This document shows positions 16,478-25,629 of a DNA stretch of 29,570 nt, one piece after another. The stretch's first letter is position 1; each line of letters opens with the position of its first letter. This DNA comes from an uncultured Christensenellaceae bacterium (GTDB lineage Bacteria; Bacillota; Clostridia; Christensenellales; Borkfalkiaceae): assembly GCA_910589015.1 (NCBI GenBank), contig CAJUSA010000020.1, forward strand, positions 1 through 29,570. Reading direction: 5' to 3'. The position numbers and the translations under genes were made by a program. The notes below the pieces were generated by a model, which saw only the letters and a list, made by a program, of their open reading frames with translations, had not been told where the DNA came from and made no database searches.

Positions 16478-18331
16478 TTAATATTTACCGAGTACGACGA
16501 CTTCGCCGACAGCCGCACGTTTCTGCCCTTCGGGCAATTCCACCGTAAAGCGGATCTTCTTCACCTTAATCGGATCGAACTCCGCATAGACGTTACTGCA
16601 ACGTTGAATCCCGTCGTAACGGTTATTGCGAACGTCGAAGAAATAACTTGCCGCTTTGTCGACTTCGAGCTCCTTGATATAATTGATCCGTTCCGCGCCG
16701 TTGATTTCCGAGATAAACGCGATATCCTTAATTTTCACAAACGCCTTTTCGGTGTTTTTGGAATTGTAGATCATGAGAGCGCGGAGCTCCTGCTCGCTTT
16801 CGAATTCCAACTCGAACGTGGAGGTTACGGAAATTTCCGTTTCCTTAACGTACTTATTCTCGAACGCCTGATTCATTTTCACGAAAGTGGGAATGAGTCC
16901 GTCGATAAGGTTATCGGCACTGCCCTCCTTTACCGTTCCGCGTACGAGCGTTGCGCTCTTCACGCGCGAGGTGATATCGCCCACCTCTCTACCCACGCCG
17001 AACGTAGGCTGCACGGTAATCGTGGGACCATTTAAGTGCATCACGTCGAACGTTTCGCCGTCTATCCCCTGCGTTTCCACCCATTTGATTTCGTCGAGGC
17101 GCATACATCTTCCCCAGCTCTCCGAATACACGCTCTTTTGCGCGTGATAGCACATTAGTAGCTTTTCATCGCCCTTGCCGTCCTTCGTGCGGATAAAGGA
17201 ATGGTGACCGGGACCGCTGACCCCGCGATTCGAGCCAAGGTCGCTACTCACGATAAATCCGTTTTCCTCGTCCGTGAGCTTGCGGAAGGGTCCTAACGGA
17301 CTGTCGCCGATCGCCTGCATCACGCTGTAATTGCCCGTATCGCCCGATCCGATCGAGAAAGTGAGATAATACTTTCCGTTATGCTTATAAACGAACGGTC
17401 CTTCGTTACAATAGGCGCCCAAGGTTTCGTAGTAGACCTTTTCAACCGAGGTATCCCCGTTCGTCGCTTTTACGTAGTCATCCACGGTGTAATACAGCGC
17501 CGCCGCAACCACCTCGAACGTGCTCCAATCGGGCGTCGTCCAGTCGGTCATCTCCACCGCCGCCGTTCCGCCCGGCGACTGGCTCCAATACAGATATTTC
17601 TTGCCCGTTTCGGGATCTTCAAACGGACTGAAATCGAACGCGCGCATCCAGCCCGCGTCGACGATTCCCCCGTCGATCGTGTATATCTTTTCCCATGCAG
17701 ACGGATCGCTTACGGGAAGATCCAATCTTTCATACGCCGCCCGATATTCCGCCATATCGAGGAAACAGTATTTGGCATACCACTGCGGATAGGAAGTGTT
17801 TCTATCCTCGAAAATGAGCGGCTTAAAGGGACCGCGCGGATCTTTCGAAGTTGCTATGATAGGCATGTGTTCGGGTGCGGTAAACGCCTCATATTTTTTA
17901 TCGGGCGTGGGCTGTACCGCCAAAAACGCATAATACGTTTCGTCCTCTTCGCTGTAAATCACCTCGGGCGCCCACAATCTGTCGCAGCCCGCTAATCCTT
18001 CCGGGGAAAAGAAGCTCGCCCCGTAATGCCAATTTTCGAGGTCCTTCGAGTAATAATAATTATAACCCGTGGAATAGGCGTAATAATAACCCGTCCGCGC
18101 CGTGTCGTCCAAAATCTGAACGTCGGCGCCCTCCTTCAAACTCGAATTTCTACGCCAAAGCTCGGTGTTAAAATAGGGCTTATCCTGCGTGTCGAAATCT
18201 CTGCGCGTCGTTCCGTCGTAATACGGAAGCTCGTAAGCAACCTTTTTTACCGTTTCACTCCCGCAGGCGCACAGCATCACCGCCGACATACAGGCGGCAA
18301 CCGCCAATGTCGCTAACTTTATTTTTTTCAT
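16478..18331 (-). CDS. GH43-like lipoprotein glycosidase with C-terminal sugar-binding domain
   Basis: A 617-residue lipoprotein: the signal peptide ends in LCAC (Cys at about residue 23). The next 420 residues look like a five-bladed beta-propeller of the GH43 type: GADVQILDD (candidate base Asp), LWAPEV, AFDFSPFEDPETGKKYLYW (candidate pKa-modulating Asp), NEGPFVYKHNGKYYLTFS (candidate acid Glu) and GPGHHSF. The last 160 residues look like an F5/8-type (CBM32-like) domain. GH43 enzymes cleave alpha-L-arabinofuranosides, beta-xylosides or beta-galactans; which applies here is not clear. It would act outside the cell, trimming side chains before import. It has AGGAGG upstream of ATG and lies 13 bases after the permease gene. 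Confidence 0.82.
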   Translation of the reverse strand: MKKIKLATLAVAACMSAVMLCACGSETVKKVAYELPYYDGTTRRDFDTQDKPYFNTELWRRNSSLKEGADVQILDDTARTGYYYAYSTGYNYYYSKDLENWHYGASFFSPEGLAGCDRLWAPEVIYSEEDETYYAFLAVQPTPDKKYEAFTAPEHMPIIATSKDPRGPFKPLIFEDRNTSYPQWYAKYCFLDMAEYRAAYERLDLPVSDPSAWEKIYTIDGGIVDAGWMRAFDFSPFEDPETGKKYLYWSQSPGGTAAVEMTDWTTPDWSTFEVVAAALYYTVDDYVKATNGDTSVEKVYYETLGAYCNEGPFVYKHNGKYYLTFSIGSGDTGNYSVMQAIGDSPLGPFRKLTDEENGFIVSSDLGSNRGVSGPGHHSFIRTKDGKGDEKLLMCYHAQKSVYSESWGRCMRLDEIKWVETQGIDGETFDVMHLNGPTITVQPTFGVGREVGDITSRVKSATLVRGTVKEGSADNLIDGLIPTFVKMNQAFENKYVKETEISVTSTFELEFESEQELRALMIYNSKNTEKAFVKIKDIAFISEINGAERINYIKELEVDKAASYFFDVRNNRYDGIQRCSNVYAEFDPIKVKKIRFTVELPEGQKRAAVGEVVVLGKY

Positions 18332-18344
18332 TTTTTTCCTCCTC

Positions 18345-19274
18345 TTATTCCTTCCCGCCGCCGATCGTGATGCCTTCGATAAAGTACTTTTGTACTCCGA
18401 CGTATAGCGCCAACAGCGGAAGCAGCGCCGCGATCGACGCCGCGCATTGCATATTTACATATCCGCCTTCCGATTGCGAACCGATCGTCACCAATTCGGA
18501 CACCGCGAGCTGCAAGCTCCACATACTCTTATCGCGGTACAAATACATGAGCGCCGCGGCGTAATTGTTGTATCCGCCGACAAAACCGAATAAAAATTGC
18601 GAGATCAGCGCAGGCTTTGCAAGCGGCATAATCATCATAAGAAAGATTTTAATATCGTTTGCGCCGTCGATCTTCGCCGCCTCCAAAATCTCGTTTGAGA
18701 TCGCGCTGTCGAAATACGCCCGCAAAAAGAACACCGTACCCGCGCCGCCGAATAACCCCGGAATGAGAATGGCGAGCACGCCCTTGTTCCCCACCCAGCC
18801 GATGCTTGCATAAAAGAGATAACTGACAAACCCAAACGCGCCGAGCGGCAGCATCATCGTAAGCACCGTGATCATAAACAGCGTCTTTCGACCGGGAAAA
18901 CGGTACTTCGAATACATAAACGCCGCGAACGCCGAAACGAAAAGTCCGCCGGTCAAGGGAATCAACGTCTGCCAAAGGCTATTAAAAAAGCCGATGATGA
19001 GCGACGGAACGCCGTTTACCGCGTTGTATTCCGCGCTCGTCGAAAGCGCCATGCCGAACCCTTCTAAACTCCATTTTTTCGGAAACAGGGTGTAACCGTT
19101 TATCTTACCCATTTCCACGATCTCGGCGTCGGTTTTGAACGCCGTAAACAGAACGATCAAAAAGGGCAAAAACAAAAACACGGTGTAAAGAATCAGTACG
19201 GCGTAAGTTACAATTTTTCCGACAGGAACTTTTCTCACTTTTGTCGCAGAGGAAACTTCGTTGGTGTTTTCCAT
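18345..19274 (-). CDS. Sugar ABC transporter permease, MalG/GanQ type
   Basis: A 309-residue inner-membrane subunit of a CUT1-family carbohydrate importer with six predicted membrane spans. The first is TYAVLILYTVFLFLPFLIV (about 25-45). The cytoplasmic EAA loop reads EAAKIDGANDIKIFLMMIMP and docks the ATPase. It pairs with the upstream permease. I choose ATG at 19274; a TTG at 19280 would overlap the previous stop and add two residues, and the GGAGG lies ten bases before the ATG and four before the TTG. No ATPase gene follows, which is usual where one shared MsmK/MsmX-type ATPase serves several importers. Confidence 0.92.
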   Translation of the reverse strand: MENTNEVSSATKVRKVPVGKIVTYAVLILYTVFLFLPFLIVLFTAFKTDAEIVEMGKINGYTLFPKKWSLEGFGMALSTSAEYNAVNGVPSLIIGFFNSLWQTLIPLTGGLFVSAFAAFMYSKYRFPGRKTLFMITVLTMMLPLGAFGFVSYLFYASIGWVGNKGVLAILIPGLFGGAGTVFFLRAYFDSAISNEILEAAKIDGANDIKIFLMMIMPLAKPALISQFLFGFVGGYNNYAAALMYLYRDKSMWSLQLAVSELVTIGSQSEGGYVNMQCAASIAALLPLLALYVGVQKYFIEGITIGGGKE

Positions 19275-19276
19275 TC

Positions 19277-20239
19277 TCAATTATCCTCCATTGACAAAAT
19301 TCTTTTCTTGACGAGAAACACGGAAGGAATCATCATTACAACAAAGAGCATCCAACTCAAAATCGAAGCATAGCCCATTTCCGCATTTTTTACGCCCGTG
19401 TTGTAGATATAATACATGATGGTCAAACCCGAGTCTTCGGGACCCGCAAAGTTATCCCAACTCATCGGCGCCAATACTTTTGCGGCGTCGAACGTGGTAA
19501 GTCCCGCTGTGATTCCCGCCAAAATCAGGAAAAACGTAATGGACGAAATCCCGGGTAGCGTGATATGACGGAATTTGTGCCAGGCGTTTGCGCCGTCGAG
19601 GTCTGCTGCCTCGTAAAGCGACGGACTGATCGCTTTAAATGCCGAACAGTACATAACGATCCCGTATCCCGGCGCTTGCCAAACAATCGAGATAAAGATC
19701 GCCCAGGTTAGCGTGGAGGGATTTTCGAGGTTGTTCAGCCACTCGATGCGCGTTCCCAATATCGCGTTCAAAACGCCGTTTAAGTCGAAGATATTGCCCC
19801 ACATGATCGAAATCGCAACCGTGGAACAGATATAAGGCACAAAGTACAGAGTTTGAAAAACTCTCGTACCTTTTACGTTTTGGCTTAAAAACGCCGCCAT
19901 CAACAGGGCGATCCCGAGCGATACGAACTGCGCGCAAGCCAATATCAAGGTAACTTTGATTGAGGCAATCAGCTTCGCGTCGCCGACCAGCATTTTGAAA
20001 TTGGCAAAGTTGTTCCATTTCATGGTTTCGAGCTTGCCGAATTTCATCGAAGAAAACATTGCCTGCAACGACACGATGATCGGATAGCCGTTGAATACGA
20101 GAAACCCGACAAGCGGAATCGCCACGCCGATCCAGCACATGATCCAGCTTTTACGGAATTTCCTCTTTTTCTTTTCGGGCGGCAGGGCTACGGAAGAACT
20201 CGATTGATCCGTTTGCAAAACGGCAGTCTTTTCTTCCAT
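19277..20239 (-). CDS. Sugar ABC transporter permease, MalF/UgpA/LplB type
   Basis: A 320-residue membrane subunit of the same CUT1 importer. A charged cytoplasmic N-terminus (EKKKRKFRKS) precedes six predicted spans, the first around SWIMCWIGVAIPLVGFLVF. The EAA loop is EAADLDGANAWHKFRHITLPG-like near residue 215. I start at ATG 20239; its ribosome site GGGAGGTGG is made from the last codons (Gly-Arg-Trp) of the solute-binding protein gene, whose stop is only two bases away. A GTG at 20248 is possible but lies inside that ribosome site. The tight coupling supports stoichiometric production with the binding protein. Confidence 0.92.
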   Translation of the reverse strand: MEEKTAVLQTDQSSSSVALPPEKKKRKFRKSWIMCWIGVAIPLVGFLVFNGYPIIVSLQAMFSSMKFGKLETMKWNNFANFKMLVGDAKLIASIKVTLILACAQFVSLGIALLMAAFLSQNVKGTRVFQTLYFVPYICSTVAISIMWGNIFDLNGVLNAILGTRIEWLNNLENPSTLTWAIFISIVWQAPGYGIVMYCSAFKAISPSLYEAADLDGANAWHKFRHITLPGISSITFFLILAGITAGLTTFDAAKVLAPMSWDNFAGPEDSGLTIMYYIYNTGVKNAEMGYASILSWMLFVVMMIPSVFLVKKRILSMEDN

Positions 20240-20241
20240 GT

Positions 20242-22041
20242 TTACCACCTCCCGTTCATGACGATGGAAACTTTCCCGATATCCGTATTGGCAATGCCGG
20301 CAAAATCCTGCATAAACTTTTCGGGCGTGGTATAGCCGAGTCTCAAAGCCTGATTGAAGTTACCCGACCATTTGTCAACCCAAGCGCCGTTGTTAAAATA
20401 CGCCCAGTCGCCGATTTCGGCGCCCTGCGCCGCGATCGCCGCCGCCCGGTAATTGCGACCCGAACCGATCGCCGCATATTCATCGCTCAATGCAAGCGCG
20501 CTTTGATTGGGTACGTTACCCGTCTTCATGTAAATTCTCTGACCTTCTTCGCTTGCCGCCCAACGAATGAACTTCCAAGCCGCCTCGTAATTCGAAGAAT
20601 CGGAATTGACAGGAATCATGAGTGCGGAAAACGATCCGTATCCCGTTTGACGCCCGACGAACGGAACGCCGCTTTCGGCGTCTTTATCGAGTTCGCCCGT
20701 GTAAACCGTTCCGTCGTATTGTTTGCCGATGACTTTGAGATATTCGTTTTCAAACGTTTCTTCGCCTTTATAGTACACGCTTCCGCCCTTATATTCGCGC
20801 CATTGCGTGGGCAGAGCAATATCGTATTGTCCTTTGTAGGCAACCTCCAACGTTGTTGTCTGTACGATTCTGCCCGATACCATGGCAACCTTGTTCGATG
20901 CGCTGTACAAGGCGTCCACGCTCTCGTTGATTGCCGTCGCCACGCCGTAACCCGTAGCAACCATTCCGCCCGTTTTATCGCGCGGAACGCTCAGATTGAT
21001 AAATTCTTGCATAGCGGTTTGCTGCGAAGGAAGCGGATGCAATCCCTGCATGGTAGCAATATCCGCCTGTTTTACTTTATCCTCATACCGCACAACCTCG
21101 CCCGCCGCATAATGCTTTCCGTTTACGGTAACGCCGTCCTTTGCCGTTACGAGATAGTTAGCTGAACTGTCGAGCGCCGTGAACGAATATTTTTCGCCGT
21201 CGTAGCCCACGCAGTCGCCGCCGACCGACCAGCCGAAAGAGAACCAGTGGTGCGTTGCACTGCCGTAATCCGTGGTCGAATCGTTGTCGGTATACGATTT
21301 TGTAAAACATTTGCTCAAATAGCGAAATTCTTCAAAATTCATGGGAATCAGGTTGTTAAAAATTTTATACACCGATTCCCCGGCAAGGTTCTCGCTTACG
21401 GTCGCACCTTCCACGGGAGGTTTTGCGCCGTTTTCCGCCGAATATTCCGCATAACCGTGCGGTTGTAATCCGGGATACTTTTTTTCAAGATCCTTTTCTT
21501 CGCAGGAAATAATTTTAATTCCCGCCTCTTCGAAGACGTTGATACTGTAATAGTAAATCATGGGATCTACGCCGAACGGAATTCCCTGAATCGCCGCGCC
21601 TTCCCCCGCCATGCGTTTTCCGTTCGCGTCGTCTTTCGTATCAATTCGGAACGCCCGCGTAAACGAAGTCGGAATTTCCTCTTCTTTATAATTACCCGGC
21701 ATTTCTTCGTAATATTGCGTTAAATCGAGATAGTAATCCTCCACCGCAAACTGCTTGAACTGTTCGTCCGACAGCATGATGACGTTGGGTGAATTGACCA
21801 TCAGGTCGGTTCTGGAAACAGAACCGCGATTATCGCCCGTAACGTGTACGCCGTCCTCTTTGCCCTGTCCGTTGTTATAGGCATCTATCATCTCGCTGAT
21901 AATTCTGCCGTCCGGAACGGAAGCCGAATACCAAAAATCGATTTCACCCGATCCGCCCGATCCGCCGCACGCGCAGAGCGACGCAACCGCGCCGAATCCC
22001 ATAATTGCCGCAAGAGCGATCGCCGCCTTTTTCCCTTTCAT
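20242..22041 (-). CDS. ABC transporter sugar-binding lipoprotein
   Basis: A 599-residue extracellular solute-binding protein anchored by a lipobox LCAC (Cys at about residue 25). EIDFWYSASVPDGRIISEMIDAYN is typical of the start of the CUT1 oligosaccharide-binding fold (family-1/UgpB-like), and later ALMIPVNSDSSNYEAAWKFIRWAASEEGQ carries the conserved C-terminal lobe signature; I quote both as family recognition, not as proof of the ligand. It is larger than the usual 420-450 residues, with insertions in the middle, which fits a larger oligosaccharide ligand. I start at ATG 22041 behind GGAGG; the frame extends upstream to 22110 but without a ribosome site, and the signal peptide starts at MKGKKAAI. 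It precedes its two permeases. Confidence 0.92.
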   Translation of the reverse strand: MKGKKAAIALAAIMGFGAVASLCACGGSGGSGEIDFWYSASVPDGRIISEMIDAYNNGQGKEDGVHVTGDNRGSVSRTDLMVNSPNVIMLSDEQFKQFAVEDYYLDLTQYYEEMPGNYKEEEIPTSFTRAFRIDTKDDANGKRMAGEGAAIQGIPFGVDPMIYYYSINVFEEAGIKIISCEEKDLEKKYPGLQPHGYAEYSAENGAKPPVEGATVSENLAGESVYKIFNNLIPMNFEEFRYLSKCFTKSYTDNDSTTDYGSATHHWFSFGWSVGGDCVGYDGEKYSFTALDSSANYLVTAKDGVTVNGKHYAAGEVVRYEDKVKQADIATMQGLHPLPSQQTAMQEFINLSVPRDKTGGMVATGYGVATAINESVDALYSASNKVAMVSGRIVQTTTLEVAYKGQYDIALPTQWREYKGGSVYYKGEETFENEYLKVIGKQYDGTVYTGELDKDAESGVPFVGRQTGYGSFSALMIPVNSDSSNYEAAWKFIRWAASEEGQRIYMKTGNVPNQSALALSDEYAAIGSGRNYRAAAIAAQGAEIGDWAYFNNGAWVDKWSGNFNQALRLGYTTPEKFMQDFAGIANTDIGKVSIVMNGRW

Positions 22042-22113
22042 ATATGTCCTCCGATTTTTTATTTTCCGATTGTTTGCCGCACTAAATTGCCGCGTATCAA
22101 TTCTTTTCAAAAA

Positions 22114-25100
22114 TTACTTTTTCTTCTTTTTCACAAGCACGACCGTGACGATGCCCGCGGCGACCAAAACCACGGCACAACCGCCGACCGTCCAACCGAT
22201 CCACGCCTTGTTCTCATTTATGGGAGTTTCGGGTTTGGGCGGCATCGGTGTGCTCTTCTCATAGCCGCATACATTGCACTTCCCGTCAACGAAATCATGC
22301 ACCGCCACATCGCCCTTTACGTCGTGTCCGCAAGCTGCGGCATGCCAATGCGATGTTTCGTCGCTCACCCACCCCTGTTCGTAATAATGCTCGTTGCCTC
22401 CTGTTCGAAGCATAAGCAAGAGAATGTCTTTCACGTTCTTTTCGAGCGTTTCGCGCGAAAGGAATCCCGCTTCGTACGCTCTTAAAGCCTGCGCATAATC
22501 CGCATTGTCGCATTTGATATTGTTTCCCGCTCCGAGCATAGCCGCATGATCGCTGAAACACCACCAATCGGAAAAGACAGCGCCGTCGAATCCCCATTCC
22601 TCGCGCAGAACGTCGGTAATGAGCTCGGGCGTCGCAGCGACGTATTCGCCGTTCAGACGGTTATAAGAACTCATGATCGCCCAAGGCTTGCTTTCTTTTA
22701 CGATAATTTCGAACGCCTTTAAGTAGATTTCACGAATCGCGCGGTTTGATACGCAGGAATTGCTCGTGAATCTCGTCGTTTCCTGATTATTGACGGCAAA
22801 ATGCTTCACACAAACAGCCACATGCTGCGTTTGCGCGCCTCTGACAGCAGCCGCTCCGATCTTACCCGCCACAACGGGATCTTCGGAATAATATTCGAAA
22901 TTTCTGCCGCAACGGGGATTCCGATGAATATTAACGGAAGGCGCAAGCCAAACGTTGAACCCAAAACTCGCCGCCTCTTCGGCAACCGCCCGACCGTATT
23001 GTTGCGTCAACTCCTCGTCGAACGTCGAGGCAATCAGCGTCGCGCACGGAAACCAAACAACGTTGCCCTTACTGCTCAGCCCCACGCCTGCGCCCGCGTC
23101 GGTCGTATAAACCCGCGGAACGCCTCTGTCTAATTTGCCGTTCCACGCGCCGTTCCCCAATGCGCCCGCACCGCCATAGCTGAACCCGAGCGACCGTTCC
23201 AAACCCGTAAATGCGATCAGCTCTTGCGCAGACAGAGCGCCGACAAATGTATCCATATCGATTTTGCCGCTCGCAAGCTGTGAATATGTTACCGACGCGT
23301 CATACGAATCGCTTTCGACGGGGCTGTGAACACCGTCTGTATTATCCAAAAAAGCATATTCTGGCGCGCCGCATTCCGCAGGAATGATTTCAATCGCATC
23401 CAAAGCGTAAAGATTGGCATCCCTCGTTTCAATCAAAAGTTCTGTTTCCCCTGCGGGAAGCGTAACGCTAACCGAGTTGGTATAAGCAAACCGATACTTA
23501 TTCGCCTCCTGCGCATAATCATCCAAAAACGAGGTACGCATCAACGAATACGCCCCGATCTCTGTTCCGCCGACGGAAAGGGCCGCTGTCTGTTCCGAAG
23601 CATTCTTTACGTTGGAAGCCTTTAATCTTACGTAATACTCGCCGGCTTTTTCCACATTGACGGGAACGGCAATCTTTTTATTTGCAGCGTTTACTACCAC
23701 CGCGCCGTTATCGCCGTAGCATACGGATTCCGCACCGAGTGTTTCCGCCTCGATCACCGTGGTCGCATCGGGAGAAACGGCGTTATTATAAATCGTGAAA
23801 AAGTCGAGATTCGAAAATTGTCCGCTTTTATTTTCCAGCCGAATGGTAACCTCGCCCGCAGGTAGGGAGAGCACCCCTTCCGCGGTCGCGTAAGTAAAGT
23901 TAAGCCAATCGTGGGAAACATAAGTATACTTCACGCTCTGCTTTACGCCGTTTACGTAAAACGTTACCGCGTCGACAAACCGTCCGCCGCCGTTGTTTGC
24001 ATTCGCCATTGCAAGCCCCACGGAATAATCACCGGCCTTCTCGACGCTCACCTTATAATCGAGCCACTCCCCCGCATGACCCTGCATCTGTCCGACGAAA
24101 TAGAAATTATTTACGCCAAGATTTGCCTCGTTTGTGGAAACGTCGCCATTACGTACTTCATAAAGGTGCGCTTTTTGATTAAAATTTTCGCCTTGAATCG
24201 TAGTAGAACCGTAGGGCGCGATTTTTTTCATCCCTACCGTTTCCTTCTCTCCGTTTGAAAGCAAGCGCTCATCAAGCTGTGAGGCGGGAAGCGCCGTCAG
24301 TTTTTCGGAAACAGCCGTCGTTTGCGTCACCGTATAAGGTTGATATCCTGCAAACGCATTATCGGCGTCCCTCACATTCGTACCTAAATAAAATTGATAA
24401 TCACCCGCAAGTAATTGATAGGTATCCGCCTCGATTTTTCCCATATCGTCGTATACCGCCATATCGTTCACGGAAAATTTGATACTGACCGTTTCGCTTT
24501 CGTTCGGTTTCAGCGAACGGGTTTTTTGAAAACCGCCCAGCTCGCGCGCGGGCGCGCCGAAAAAGACGTTTTTCTCTCCGATTTGTACGGATTCAGGCGA
24601 TTGATAATAGAGCTGTACGACCTCTCTGCCCTCTACACCGCCGACGTTCGTTACTTTCACGTGCGCCGTCACTTCGTCTCCCTCAACGGAGATCGCCTGT
24701 TCGCTTAAAGTAAATTGCGTATAACTCAATCCATAGCCGAACGGATAATTGACTTTTTCGTAATCGGGATCGAAGGTGGAAAAATAGCGGTAGCCCACAT
24801 AAATATCTTCCGTGTATTGCACATTATTCTGTACGCCGAACTCGCCGACGGATGCAGAAGGATAATCCGAATAACTCGCCGCCCATGTATCGACCGTTTT
24901 TCCCGAGAAATTGCTTTGCCCCGTGAGGCAGTCGGCAAGCGCCGCGCCCGCCGTGTTTCCGCCGTAATACGCAAGAACGATTGCGCCCAAATTCAGATTT
25001 TTCAAATACGTCGTGTCCATCACGCTGCCGACGTTCAACACCACGATCACGTTTTCCGCGCCGAACGTTCCGCACGCCTCAGTCAGCCTGCTTCTTTCGG

Positions 25101-25548
25101 CAGACGAAAGATTAAACGTGCTCGCAGCAATATCTGTGTCCTCTTGCGATGCACGCGATATAAATATAATACATTTATTACCGTCGCCACGAATGTCGTC
25201 TGTATAAGAGGCAATCAGGTTTTTTTGCGCGGCTTCCTTCAAAGCGTCGGAATATGAGATATGTCGGCGCGATGAAGAAACAAGCCCCGAGCCCGATCCG
25301 CCGTAAACGATCTGTCCGAGACTGTTCCCCACAACGCGATCGGCAGAATTTAAAGGCAGCGCGCCGCGGTTTTCCAATAAAACCATACCGTTTCTTGCGA
25401 TTTCCTGCGCCAATTCCTCATGCTGAACGAGCGCCGTTTCGCTAAGCGCGGCAGATGCCGTAACTTTGTTTGCCCCCGCCATGCCCGTTAACAGCACTGC
25501 AACCGCTAACGAAATAGAACAAACTTTTCCTGCTTTCCCTTTTATCAA
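22114..25548 (-). CDS. Circularly permuted GH3 glycosidase, secreted and membrane-anchored
   Basis: An 1144-residue multidomain enzyme. A signal peptide (about 1-33) is followed by the part that normally ends a GH3: an (alpha/beta)6 sandwich starting ARNGMVLLENRGALPL (about 50-270) and a fibronectin-III-like domain (FGYGLSYTQF onward, to about 410). Two CBM6-like sandwiches follow (about 445-595 and 596-735), and only then the GH3 barrel (about 755-1060) with NIHRNPRCGRNFEYYSEDP, VKHFAVNN and VFSDWW, nucleophile Asp at about 994. A His/Cys zinc-ribbon-like piece (HWHAAACGH ... CNVCGYEK, about 1067-1098) and a membrane helix ending in five lysines complete it. Permuted GH3 is known from Ruminococcus albus. 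The start is TTG with GGAGGG five bases upstream. It is the first gene of the operon and probably acts on the cell surface. Confidence 0.88.
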   Translation of the reverse strand: MIKGKAGKVCSISLAVAVLLTGMAGANKVTASAALSETALVQHEELAQEIARNGMVLLENRGALPLNSADRVVGNSLGQIVYGGSGSGLVSSSRRHISYSDALKEAAQKNLIASYTDDIRGDGNKCIIFISRASQEDTDIAASTFNLSSAERSRLTEACGTFGAENVIVVLNVGSVMDTTYLKNLNLGAIVLAYYGGNTAGAALADCLTGQSNFSGKTVDTWAASYSDYPSASVGEFGVQNNVQYTEDIYVGYRYFSTFDPDYEKVNYPFGYGLSYTQFTLSEQAISVEGDEVTAHVKVTNVGGVEGREVVQLYYQSPESVQIGEKNVFFGAPARELGGFQKTRSLKPNESETVSIKFSVNDMAVYDDMGKIEADTYQLLAGDYQFYLGTNVRDADNAFAGYQPYTVTQTTAVSEKLTALPASQLDERLLSNGEKETVGMKKIAPYGSTTIQGENFNQKAHLYEVRNGDVSTNEANLGVNNFYFVGQMQGHAGEWLDYKVSVEKAGDYSVGLAMANANNGGGRFVDAVTFYVNGVKQSVKYTYVSHDWLNFTYATAEGVLSLPAGEVTIRLENKSGQFSNLDFFTIYNNAVSPDATTVIEAETLGAESVCYGDNGAVVVNAANKKIAVPVNVEKAGEYYVRLKASNVKNASEQTAALSVGGTEIGAYSLMRTSFLDDYAQEANKYRFAYTNSVSVTLPAGETELLIETRDANLYALDAIEIIPAECGAPEYAFLDNTDGVHSPVESDSYDASVTYSQLASGKIDMDTFVGALSAQELIAFTGLERSLGFSYGGAGALGNGAWNGKLDRGVPRVYTTDAGAGVGLSSKGNVVWFPCATLIASTFDEELTQQYGRAVAEEAASFGFNVWLAPSVNIHRNPRCGRNFEYYSEDPVVAGKIGAAAVRGAQTQHVAVCVKHFAVNNQETTRFTSNSCVSNRAIREIYLKAFEIIVKESKPWAIMSSYNRLNGEYVAATPELITDVLREEWGFDGAVFSDWWCFSDHAAMLGAGNNIKCDNADYAQALRAYEAGFLSRETLEKNVKDILLLMLRTGGNEHYYEQGWVSDETSHWHAAACGHDVKGDVAVHDFVDGKCNVCGYEKSTPMPPKPETPINENKAWIGWTVGGCAVVLVAAGIVTVVLVKKKKK

Positions 25549-25575
25549 AATTTCCCTCCAAATCTATTAGCATTG

Positions 25576-25600
25576 TTTCCGTTGCGGAACGCAACGGAAA
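25576..25600 (-). promoter_or_regulatory. Leader hairpin B (10-bp perfect stem)
   Basis: TTTCCGTTGC (25576-25585) and GCAACGGAAA (25591-25600) form a perfect 10-bp stem around five bases. It lies in the 5' leader of the minus-strand operon, 27 bases before the TTG start. Its GGAAA arm is shared with the adjacent palindrome at 25596-25617, so the two structures cannot form fully at once. Confidence 0.6.
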
Positions 25601-25617
25601 GGGGCATGCCCCTTTCC
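25596..25617. promoter_or_regulatory. Perfect 22-bp palindrome at operon transcription start
   Basis: GGAAAGGGGCATGCCCCTTTCC-type dyad: each half is GGAAAGGGGCA against TGCCCCTTTCC, perfect over 22 bases with no spacer. It falls immediately downstream of the predicted transcription start (about 25623) of the glycan operon. It could be a repressor operator, or form the first hairpin of the transcript. Confidence 0.6.
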
Positions 25618-25629
25618 CAACACATAAAA

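Noticed and set aside
16118..17035. Plus-strand open frame of 305 codons
   Set aside because: It lies opposite the GH43 and DOMON-like genes, has no family features, and its composition is that of an antisense shadow.
20503..21165. Plus-strand open frame of 220 codons
   Set aside because: It is antisense to the solute-binding protein and has no recognisable domain.
19277..22041. Missing ABC ATPase as a sign of a broken importer
   Set aside because: CUT1 sugar importers of Bacillota usually use a shared ATPase encoded elsewhere.
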